A model generated the notes under the pieces. The model worked only from the letters and a program-made list of their open reading frames with translations, did not search any database and had not been told where the DNA came from. The position numbers were made by a program, and so were the translations under genes. 64,000 nt of DNA from Nonomuraea soli (GTDB lineage: Bacteria; Actinomycetota; Actinomycetes; Streptosporangiales; Streptosporangiaceae). Position 1 is the first letter of the stretch. Every line of letters begins with the position of its first letter. Of the stretch, positions 50,548-57,472 are shown in pieces. The stretch spans positions 1 to 64,000 of the forward strand of contig NZ_JACDUR010000012.1 in NCBI RefSeq assembly GCF_013761175.1, read 5' to 3'.

Positions 50548-51987
50548 GTGCTGAAGGGCGACGGCCGGCTTGGCCATGACCTGGACCCCCACGACCGCGC
50601 ACCCAAGGACGCCTGTGGCGTGTTCGGCGTGTGGGCCCCAGGCGAAGAAGTCTCCAAACTCACCTACTTCGGGCTGTATGCGTTGCAGCACCGCGGACAG
50701 GAGTCCGCGGGCATCGCAGTCAGCGAGGGCAGCCGCATCCTCGTCTACAAGGACATGGGCCTGGTGGCCCAGGTCTTCGACGAGTCGGTGCTGGGCACCC
50801 TGCGCGGCCATCTGGCCGTCGGTCACTGCCGCTACTCCACCACCGGGTCGAGCGTCTGGGAGAACGCCCAGCCGACCCTGAGCTCCACCGAGGTGGGCGG
50901 CCTGGCGCTGGCCCACAACGGCAACCTGATCAACACCCCGGAGCTGGCCGAGAGGCTGGCCCCGGGGGTCACCAGGGCCACCACCGACACCGAGGTGCTG
51001 ACCACCCTGCTGGCGCAGGACCGCAGCCGCTCCATCGAGGACTCAGCCGCGGAGCTGCTGCCGAAGGTCAAGGGCGCCTACTCCCTCGTCTTCATGGACG
51101 AGAAGACCCTCTACGCCGCCCGCGACCCGCAGGGCATCCGCCCGCTGGTGCTGGGCCGCCTGGAGTCGGGCTGGGTCGTGGCGAGCGAGACCGCGGCTCT
51201 CGACATCGTCGGAGCGGTCTTCGTGCGCGAGGTCGAGCCGGGCGAGATGCTCACCATCGACGAGCGGGGCGTCAGGTCGCGCCGCTTCGCGCTGGCCGAG
51301 CCCAAGGGCTGCCTGTTCGAGTACGTCTACCTGGCCCGTCCCGACACCACGATCGCCGGTCGCGGCATGCAGGTCACCCGCGTCGAGATCGGCCGCATCC
51401 TGGCCCGCGAACACCCGGTCGAGGCCGACCTGGTCATCCCGACCCCCGAGTCGGGCACGCCCGCCGCGGTGGGTTACGCCCAGGAGTCAGGCATCCCGTA
51501 CGGCCAGGGCCTGGTGAAGAACTCCTACGTGGGACGCACGTTCATCCAGCCGTCGGAGACGCTGCGCCAGCTCGGCATCCGCCTGAAGCTCAATCCGCTG
51601 CGCGAGGTCGTCGAGGGCAAGAGCCTCGTCGTCGTCGACGACTCGATCGTGCGCGGCAACACCCAGCGCGCCGTGGTGCGCATGCTGCGCGAGGCCGGAG
51701 CGCGCGAGGTGCACGTGCGCATCTCCTCCCCGCCCGTGGCGTGGCCGTGCTTCTACGGCATCGACTTCGCCACCCGCGCGGAGCTGATCGCGGGGTCGCT
51801 GAGCGTCGAGGAGATCCGTGCCTCGCTGGGCGCCGACTCGCTCGGCTACATCTCCCTCGAAGGCCTGACCGAGGCCACCACGCTCCCGGCCGACAAGCTC
51901 TGCCGGGCTTGCTTCGACGGGAAGTACCCGATTCCGATCGACGCCGACAACGTCGGCAAGTACGTGCTGGAGAGTTCCCAGAAGTGA
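50548..51987 (+). CDS. purF: Amidophosphoribosyltransferase PurF
   Basis: A protein of about 479 residues. It catalyses the first committed step of purine synthesis (PRPP plus glutamine to phosphoribosylamine). The N-terminal nucleophile is the Cys in DACGVFGVW, which requires propeptide removal. The PRPP loop is VVVDDSIVRGNT. Cysteines in GCLFEY, WPCFYG and LCRACFDG match the [4Fe-4S] ligands of the B. subtilis-type enzyme. GTG 50548 starts a propeptide of usual length; GTG 50509 is in frame but adds non-conserved residues. A TAAACT box lies at 50533-50538. Coupled to purM by GTGA. Confidence 0.94.
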   Translation: MLKGDGRLGHDLDPHDRAPKDACGVFGVWAPGEEVSKLTYFGLYALQHRGQESAGIAVSEGSRILVYKDMGLVAQVFDESVLGTLRGHLAVGHCRYSTTGSSVWENAQPTLSSTEVGGLALAHNGNLINTPELAERLAPGVTRATTDTEVLTTLLAQDRSRSIEDSAAELLPKVKGAYSLVFMDEKTLYAARDPQGIRPLVLGRLESGWVVASETAALDIVGAVFVREVEPGEMLTIDERGVRSRRFALAEPKGCLFEYVYLARPDTTIAGRGMQVTRVEIGRILAREHPVEADLVIPTPESGTPAAVGYAQESGIPYGQGLVKNSYVGRTFIQPSETLRQLGIRLKLNPLREVVEGKSLVVVDDSIVRGNTQRAVVRMLREAGAREVHVRISSPPVAWPCFYGIDFATRAELIAGSLSVEEIRASLGADSLGYISLEGLTEATTLPADKLCRACFDGKYPIPIDADNVGKYVLESSQK

Positions 51988-53009
51988 ACACCTACGAAGC
52001 CGCCGGGGTCGACATCGCGGCGGGCGAGCGCGCCGTCGAGCTGATGAAGTCGAAGGTCGCCCGCTCCCGCAGGCCCGAAGTGGTGGACGACGCCAGCGGC
52101 TTCGCCGGGCTCTTCGACGCCTCCTTCCTGCTGCGTTACGAGCGGCCGATCCTGGCCACCTCGACCGACGGCGTGGGCACCAAGGTCATGCTGGCCCAGC
52201 AGTACGGCAAGCACGACACGATCGGCATCGACCTGGTCGGCATGGTCCTCGACGACCTCGTCGTGGTCGGCGCCGAGCCGTTGTTCATGACCGACTACAT
52301 CGCCTGCGGCAAGGTGGTGCCCGAGCGGATCGCCGAGATCGTCGGCGGCGTGGCCGAGGGCTGCCGCCTGGCCGGAGCCGCGCTGGTCGGCGGCGAGACG
52401 GCCGAGCACCCCGGCGCGATGGGCGCCGACGAGTACGACCTGGCGGGGGCCGGCACCGGCGTGGTGGAGGCCTCGCGCATGCTCGGTCCCGAGCGGGTCC
52501 GCGAGGGCGACGTCGTGCTGGCGATGGCCTCGTCGGGGGTGCACTCCAACGGCTACTCGCTCGTACGGCACGTCATCAAGCAGGCCGGGCTGTCGCTCGA
52601 CGCGGAGCTGCCCGAGCTCGCCCGGCCCCTCGGCGAGGAGCTCCTGGAGCCGACCCGCATCTACTCCCTCGACTGCCTGGAGCTGGCCAGGGCCGTCGAG
52701 GTGCACGCCTTCTCGCACATCACCGGCGGCGGCCTGTGCGGCAACCTGGCGCGCTCGCTGCCGTCCACGCTCGACGCGGTGCTCGACCGCGGTTCGTGGA
52801 CCCCTCCGGCGATCTTCGACGTGCTCGCCGGGCACGGCGAGATCGGGCAGGAGTCGATGGACCGCACCTTCAACCTGGGCGTCGGCATGGCCGCGATCGT
52901 CCCGGCCGAGGCGGTCGACCCGGCGTTGCGCCTGCTCTCGGAGCGCGGGCTGCCCGCGTGGGTGCTGGGCGAGATCGTCGCCGGATCGGGAAATGCGGTC
53001 TACCGCTAA
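51984..53009 (+). CDS. purM: Phosphoribosylformylglycinamidine cyclo-ligase PurM
   Basis: A 341-residue AIR synthetase that closes the imidazole ring of FGAM with ATP. Motifs: LATSTDGVGTKVMLA, GIDLVGMVLDDLVVVGAEPL (split: IDLVGMVLDDL), GCRLAGAALVGGETAEHPG, ASSGVHSNGYSLVR and FSHITGGGLCGNLAR. GTG start within the purF stop. Last purine gene in this block. Confidence 0.95.
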   Translation: MNTYEAAGVDIAAGERAVELMKSKVARSRRPEVVDDASGFAGLFDASFLLRYERPILATSTDGVGTKVMLAQQYGKHDTIGIDLVGMVLDDLVVVGAEPLFMTDYIACGKVVPERIAEIVGGVAEGCRLAGAALVGGETAEHPGAMGADEYDLAGAGTGVVEASRMLGPERVREGDVVLAMASSGVHSNGYSLVRHVIKQAGLSLDAELPELARPLGEELLEPTRIYSLDCLELARAVEVHAFSHITGGGLCGNLARSLPSTLDAVLDRGSWTPPAIFDVLAGHGEIGQESMDRTFNLGVGMAAIVPAEAVDPALRLLSERGLPAWVLGEIVAGSGNAVYR

Positions 53010-53042
53010 AACCAATTCCGGCTCTGCCGCCTCTAACGAGGC

Positions 53043-53600
53043 ATGAAGAAGATCACACTCCCCCTCCTGGCCTGCCTCGCCCTGCCGCTGGTGGCTGCCG
53101 CCCCGGCCCAGGCGGCGAAGCAGGTCAGCCTGTGTGACACCGCCATCAAGGACGCCAAACCCCGGTCGGGCGAACCCGCCCGGGGCCGCGGCGCCGTACC
53201 TGGACTGCGCGTGTCCTACCTGCCCAAGGGTTTCATCTACGGCGACTTCTCCCACCACAGCGGCAAGAAGGCCTGGGAGTACGGCTACGCCTGGAGCGAC
53301 GATCGCGACGACGTCGACCGCAAGCACCGGTCGTTGTGGGTGCGTGTCGTGTGCTGGCCCGCCGCCAAGAGCCTGAAGGACCTGCCCGGCCTGCCCGTCG
53401 TCGAGGGCTCGTTCGCGACCGCCGAGAAGGCCACCGTGGGCGGCAGGAAGGTGCTGACCAAGGAGGGCGACGGCGCGCTCGGGCACGGACGCTACGTCGG
53501 CTGGGTCGAGCGCCCCGGCGTCGTCATCACCGTCATGGCCAGCGAGCCGCTGACCTCGCGTCTCGGCCGGATCATCAAGGGAATCAGAGCGACGAACTAA
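53043..53600 (+). CDS. Secreted protein of unknown function
   Basis: A 185-residue protein with a clear Sec signal peptide (residues 1-24: MKKITLPLLACLALPLVAAA ending AQA). The mature part has GLRVSYLPKGFIYGDFSHH, and RYVGWVERPGVVITVMAS near the end, with two Cys that could pair. I do not recognise a family. It starts 33 nt after purM but may use its own promoter. It opens the accessory stretch between purM and the DUF3073 gene. Confidence 0.78.
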   Translation: MKKITLPLLACLALPLVAAAPAQAAKQVSLCDTAIKDAKPRSGEPARGRGAVPGLRVSYLPKGFIYGDFSHHSGKKAWEYGYAWSDDRDDVDRKHRSLWVRVVCWPAAKSLKDLPGLPVVEGSFATAEKATVGGRKVLTKEGDGALGHGRYVGWVERPGVVITVMASEPLTSRLGRIIKGIRATN

Positions 53601-53616
53601 AACGAGAGCGCCGCTC

Positions 53617-53658
53617 TTGACTTGTGAGAGCACTGCTTCCATTATTGGAGCAGTGCTC
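53617..53658 (+). promoter_or_regulatory. Promoter overlapped by a strong dyad, upstream of alpha/beta hydrolase
   Basis: A -35 TTGACT (53617-53622), a 17-nt spacer and -10 CATTAT (53640-53645) lie inside an inverted repeat. The repeat pairs GAGCACTGC (53628-53636) with GCAGTGCTC (53650-53658), plus an inner TCCA/TGGA pair. Each half is itself a small palindrome (AGCA-N-TGCT), as in sites binding two TetR-type dimers. No regulator gene adjoins. Confidence 0.65.
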
Positions 53659-53682
53659 TTCACAGCGTCCACGGAGGCGGAC

Positions 53683-54537
53683 ATGACCCAGTTCCTGCAG
53701 GTTCCCGGCGGCACCATCGCGTTCGACGACAACGGCAGCGGGCCCCTGGTGGTCCTGCTCCCCGGCATGCTCGACAGCCGCCGCTCCTACCGCTTCCTCG
53801 CTCCCCTGCTCGTCGAGGCGGGCTACCGGGTCGTCACCATGGACATCCGCGGCTGCGGCGAGTCGAGCGCCGCCTGGGACGACTACTCCTTCGAGGCACA
53901 GGGCGGCGACATCCCCGCCCTGCTGCGGCACCTCGACGCCGGCCCCGCCGTACTGGTCGGCAACTCCTACTCGGCCGGAACCATCATGGTCGCCGCCGCC
54001 GAGCACCCCGGCCTGGTCGCGGGCGTGGTGCCGATCGCGAGCTTCGTGCCGAACCTGCCCGAGGGGCCGGTCAAGCGGGCGCTGCTCGCCGTGATCGGCC
54101 GCGTCGGGCCGTACGTTCCCAGCGTGTGGGGCGCCTACCTCAAGACCGCCTACCCGTCGGCGCCGCCGGCCGACTTCGGGGCCTACCGCGCCGCGTCGGT
54201 CGCCGCGCTGCGCGAGCGGCGTGACGCGGCCCGCTTCTACATGCGCGCCGTCCCGATGGACGCCGCCTGGCTCGACCGCGTGACCTGCCCCGCCCTGGTG
54301 ATGATGGGCACCGCCGACCCCGACTTCTCCGACCCCACCGCCGTGGCCGAGCTCCAGGCCGCGACCATGGGCGCCAGGCTCTCGCTCGTCGAGGGCGCCG
54401 GCCACTACCCGCAGGCGGAGTTCCCCGCCGAGGTGGCGGCCGCCCTGCTGCCCTTCCTGACCGATGTCACCAGCGGAAACGATGCGGCTACCATGGGTGA
54501 CGTATGGGAACTCCGCATGAGCTCGGCAAGTCGCTGA
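53683..54537 (+). CDS. Alpha/beta hydrolase
   Basis: A 284-residue alpha/beta-hydrolase. The oxyanion/HG region is LVVLLPGMLDSRRSY, the nucleophile elbow VGNSYSAG (Ser about 104), the acid GTADPDFSD and the base GAGHYPQAEFP. No signal peptide. Substrate unknown; members include esterases, epoxide hydrolases and haloperoxidase-like enzymes. ATG 53683 has CGGAGGCGG upstream. The 3' end overlaps the AAA ATPase gene by 34 nt. Expression is probably tightly repressed through the dyad promoter. Confidence 0.86.
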   Translation: MTQFLQVPGGTIAFDDNGSGPLVVLLPGMLDSRRSYRFLAPLLVEAGYRVVTMDIRGCGESSAAWDDYSFEAQGGDIPALLRHLDAGPAVLVGNSYSAGTIMVAAAEHPGLVAGVVPIASFVPNLPEGPVKRALLAVIGRVGPYVPSVWGAYLKTAYPSAPPADFGAYRAASVAALRERRDAARFYMRAVPMDAAWLDRVTCPALVMMGTADPDFSDPTAVAELQAATMGARLSLVEGAGHYPQAEFPAEVAAALLPFLTDVTSGNDAATMGDVWELRMSSASR

Positions 54538-55595
54538 ACATCAGCACGAGCTACACGACCGACCCGGACGAAGCCCTCGCGGCCCTGCAGACCGACGCGG
54601 TCACCACCGGGCGGCTGCCGCACGCCGTCCGGCGCTCGCTCGACGACCTGCCGCCCGAGGCCAACCTCGACCCGCCCGACGGCGTCGAGATCGGCACCGC
54701 GCGCGACGACCACAAGCTCGTACGGCTCAGCGCGGGCGACGGCTGGCTCGCGCTCTCGATCCGCGAGAACGACGGCAACGCCAGCCTCACCGTCACCGCC
54801 GCCACGCCGGAGCTCGCCGCCAAGGTCGTCCAGGACGTGCTCGGCGAGATCCCCGAGATCGACCACGGCCCCGACCGGGTGCCGATGGGATTCTGGTACC
54901 ACTCGACCGACAGCGGGGCCCACCGCTCCGTCCGCCCGATCACCGCCCTGTCGTGGGAGGAGATCCGCGGCAACTACTCCGCCCCCGCCGCAGGAGCCTT
55001 CGCACGGCTCATGAGCCACCAGCCCGGCTCCTCCAGCGGCCGCCTGATCCTCCTGCACGGCCCGCCCGGCACCGGCAAGACCACCGCGTTGCGCACGCTG
55101 GCACGGGAGTGGCGCTCGTGGTGCCAGGTCGACAACGTGCTCGACCCCGACGAGCTGTTCCTGCGCACCGGGTACCTGATGGAGGTCACGCTCGGCGAGG
55201 AGGCCGAGAACAAGGGCCGCTGGCGGCTGCTGCTCCTCGAAGACTGCGACGAGCTGATCAGGGGCGAGGCCAAGGCGGCCAGCGGACAGGCCCTGTCCCG
55301 CCTGCTCAACCTCACCGACGGCCTGCTCGGTCACGGCCGCGACGTCATCGTCGCGATCACCACCAACGAGGACCTGGCCCGCCTCCACCCCGCCGTCGCC
55401 CGGCCGGGCAGGTGCCTGGCCCAGATCGAGGTCGGGCCGCTGGGCGGCGAGGAGACGGCGCGCTGGCTGGCGGCCAACGGCATGCCCGACGACGCGGTGA
55501 CGGCTCCTGCGACGCTCGCCGAGCTCATCGCGGTGCGCGACGGCCAGGGGCTCGACGGCGAGCGCACGGCCCACTCGCCCGGCATGTACCTCTGA
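54504..55595 (+). CDS. AAA-family ATPase with DUF5925 N-terminal domain
   Basis: A 363-residue protein. The N-terminal half (residues 1-165) matches the actinobacterial DUF5925 type (YTTDPDEALAALQTDAV and YHSTDSGAHRSVRPI). The second half is an AAA ATPase with Walker A HGPPGTGKTTALR (about 186), Walker B LLLLEDCDEL, sensor AITTNED and the arginine finger in RPGRC. Possible remodeling ATPase with an unknown client. Its start lies inside the hydrolase gene, so the two are coupled. Confidence 0.83.
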   Translation: MGTPHELGKSLNISTSYTTDPDEALAALQTDAVTTGRLPHAVRRSLDDLPPEANLDPPDGVEIGTARDDHKLVRLSAGDGWLALSIRENDGNASLTVTAATPELAAKVVQDVLGEIPEIDHGPDRVPMGFWYHSTDSGAHRSVRPITALSWEEIRGNYSAPAAGAFARLMSHQPGSSSGRLILLHGPPGTGKTTALRTLAREWRSWCQVDNVLDPDELFLRTGYLMEVTLGEEAENKGRWRLLLLEDCDELIRGEAKAASGQALSRLLNLTDGLLGHGRDVIVAITTNEDLARLHPAVARPGRCLAQIEVGPLGGEETARWLAANGMPDDAVTAPATLAELIAVRDGQGLDGERTAHSPGMYL

Positions 55596-55598
55596 CGT

Positions 55599-56330
55599 TC
55601 ACTCCCCGGGCGGGCGGCTCGCGAGATAGTCGTCACGCCACCGCTCGGCCGCCTCGATCATGGCGCGGCCGACCGTGTCGAAGAAGCCGCTCATGTCCTG
55701 GAGGCGGGCGCCCGCAGGGGTCGTGGCACCGAGGATGGCCGCTCCACGCTCGGCGAAGTCGGCCAGCACGGCGTTCTGCCGCGCGCTGGACATCCAGGCG
55801 CCGAACCAGGCGGTCGCGTCGATGATGTAGCGGTCGCGCCGCCGCCTGGGGTCACGCTCCCGCCTCACCAGCCGCTGCTGCTCCAGCTCGCCGATGGCCT
55901 TGGAGATGGACGCCGGGCTGACCTCGAGGCGCCCGGCCAGCTCGGCGGCGGTCATGCTGCCGCTGTCGGTGAGGTACAGGCTGGTGAGCACGCGCGCGGT
56001 CATGCGCGGCAGCCCGGACCCGACCATCACCTCGGTGAACTGCTCCTCCAGCTCCCGGACGGCTTCCCGGTCACGTCCCGGCGCGGCGGCCCCGGAGACC
56101 CCGTCCGATCCGCGTCCGGCGGTGGGCCTGCTGCGGCGGGCACGGCCCTGGGTGGCCCGTTGCGCGAGGTCGGCCCGATAGCCGTCGGCGCCGCCGTTGC
56201 GACCCACTTCGCGGGTGACGGTGGAGATGGGACGCCCCAGCCGTGCGGCGATCTCGGTGTAGGTGAGTCCTTCCGCGAGACCCTCGGCGATCAACTGCCG
56301 GTCCTGGTGGGTCAGCCTGCCGCCTGGCAT
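55599..56330 (-). CDS. Regulator: IS30-type HTH (HTH_38) fused to a MarR/GbsR domain
   Basis: A 243-residue protein with two DNA-binding modules. Residues 1-55 (LTHQDRQLIAEGLAEGLTYT, then EIAARLGRPISTVTREVGRN) match the helix-turn-helix at the N-terminus of IS30 transposases. A basic Gly/Ala linker follows. Residues 95-243 are a MarR-like winged helix (MTAAELAGRLEVSPASISKA) with helical dimer arms of the GbsR type. No transposase catalytic domain remains, so it is a domesticated regulator, not an IS. ATG 56330 has AGGAGG 8 nt upstream. It diverges from a membrane gene across a region with duplicated motifs. Confidence 0.82.
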   Translation of the reverse strand: MPGGRLTHQDRQLIAEGLAEGLTYTEIAARLGRPISTVTREVGRNGGADGYRADLAQRATQGRARRSRPTAGRGSDGVSGAAAPGRDREAVRELEEQFTEVMVGSGLPRMTARVLTSLYLTDSGSMTAAELAGRLEVSPASISKAIGELEQQRLVRRERDPRRRRDRYIIDATAWFGAWMSSARQNAVLADFAERGAAILGATTPAGARLQDMSGFFDTVGRAMIEAAERWRDDYLASRPPGE

Positions 56331-56364
56331 CGATACGTCCTCCTCGCGCTCCGGGTGGCCAGTA

Positions 56365-56425
56365 TTGCGTTCGCCACCAATCATTGCAAACCGACTCTTG
56401 CGTTCATCGCCATTCTCATTGCAAA
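56365..56425. promoter_or_regulatory. Duplicated TTGCGTTC/CATTGCAAA elements between regulator and membrane gene
   Basis: TTGCGTTC occurs at 56365-56372 and 56398-56405. CATTGCAAA occurs at 56382-56390 and 56417-56425. The paired blocks form a direct repeat of about 33-35 nt in an AT-rich divergent promoter. This fits binding by a regulator with more than one HTH. Confidence 0.5.
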
Positions 56426-56511
56426 TAGCCTTTGATATGCAGATTTTTGATTGACGAATAACTGAAAGCAAGTTAGCTTTTCGTCATCGAGAAACCGATT
56501 TGGGAGCCGAG

Positions 56512-57468
56512 ATGAACCGACCGCTACTGGTCTGCGCGACCCTGATGACAACCCTGGTCCTGGCTTCTGTCGTCGGCATCGTGGTCGACGAGCGCACGCT
56601 GCTCGGCGAGTCCGTATGGGTCAAGCCCGCGAAGTTCGGATTCGCCTTCGCCCTCTACACCGGCACGCTCGCCTGGATGCTGACCAAGCTGCGCAAGGGC
56701 CGCCGGATCGGGCGGTGGTTCGGCACGGTGTTCGCCGTGACCGCGATCGTCGAGGTCGGCGCGATCACCGCCCAGGCGGCACGCGGCACGTTCAGTCACT
56801 TCAACGCCAACCAGGACGACCCGATCACGCTGGCGCTGGTGCCGATCCTGACCTACGGCGTGATGATCATCCTCATCGCGCAACTCGTCCTCGCGGGCGT
56901 CGTCCTCCTCCAGCGCACCGGCGACGCCGCCCTCAACAGAGCGTTGCGCACGGGCTTGCTCATGGCCACCTTCGGGATGGTCGTGCCGCTCTTCTGGATG
57001 GTCGCGGAGATCAACCCCCGCGCCGTCACCGACGCCAACGGCGTCGCCGTGCGGATGTACCAGGGCCACGGCATCGGCGACCCCGACGGCAACGGCATGC
57101 CGCTCACCGGCTGGAGCATGACCGGCGGCGACTTCCGCGTGCCCCACTTCTTCGCGCTCCACGGCATCCAGGTGCTGCTGCTGGTCACCGCGCTGCTCGG
57201 CGTCCTGGCGGCCAGGCACGTGTGGCTGCGCGACGAGAAGGTGCGCGCCAGGCTCGTCGGGGCCGTGGCGCTCGGCTACTGGGGGCTGGTGGCCGTCGTG
57301 ACCTGGCAGGCCGGACGCGGCCAGTCGTTCGCCCACCCCGACACGGCCACGCTCGCGGCCTCCGGCGCGGTGGCGCTGGTGACGGTGGCGCTTGCCGTAC
57401 GGGCCATCGTCAGCGGCCGGCGCGCCGCCGCGGCCGGTGAGCGCAAGGCGCACCAGCTCGTGGCGTGA
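56512..57468 (+). CDS. Polytopic membrane protein of unknown function
   Basis: A 318-residue membrane protein with eight or so helices (LLVCATLMTTLVLASVVGIVV, FGFAFALYTGTLAWMLTKL and others). A charged outer loop lies around residues 175-205 (YQGHGIGDPDGNGMPLTGW). The VWVKPAKFGFAFALY segment is recurrent in actinobacterial proteins I cannot name. The ATG has GGAGCCGAG upstream. It is divergent from the HTH_38-MarR regulator and probably its target. Confidence 0.78.
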   Translation: MNRPLLVCATLMTTLVLASVVGIVVDERTLLGESVWVKPAKFGFAFALYTGTLAWMLTKLRKGRRIGRWFGTVFAVTAIVEVGAITAQAARGTFSHFNANQDDPITLALVPILTYGVMIILIAQLVLAGVVLLQRTGDAALNRALRTGLLMATFGMVVPLFWMVAEINPRAVTDANGVAVRMYQGHGIGDPDGNGMPLTGWSMTGGDFRVPHFFALHGIQVLLLVTALLGVLAARHVWLRDEKVRARLVGAVALGYWGLVAVVTWQAGRGQSFAHPDTATLAASGAVALVTVALAVRAIVSGRRAAAAGERKAHQLVA

Positions 57469-57472
57469 CCGG

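Noticed and set aside
55599..56330. IS30 insertion sequence
   Set aside because: Only the helix-turn-helix resembles IS30 transposases. There is no DDE domain and no terminal inverted repeats were seen.
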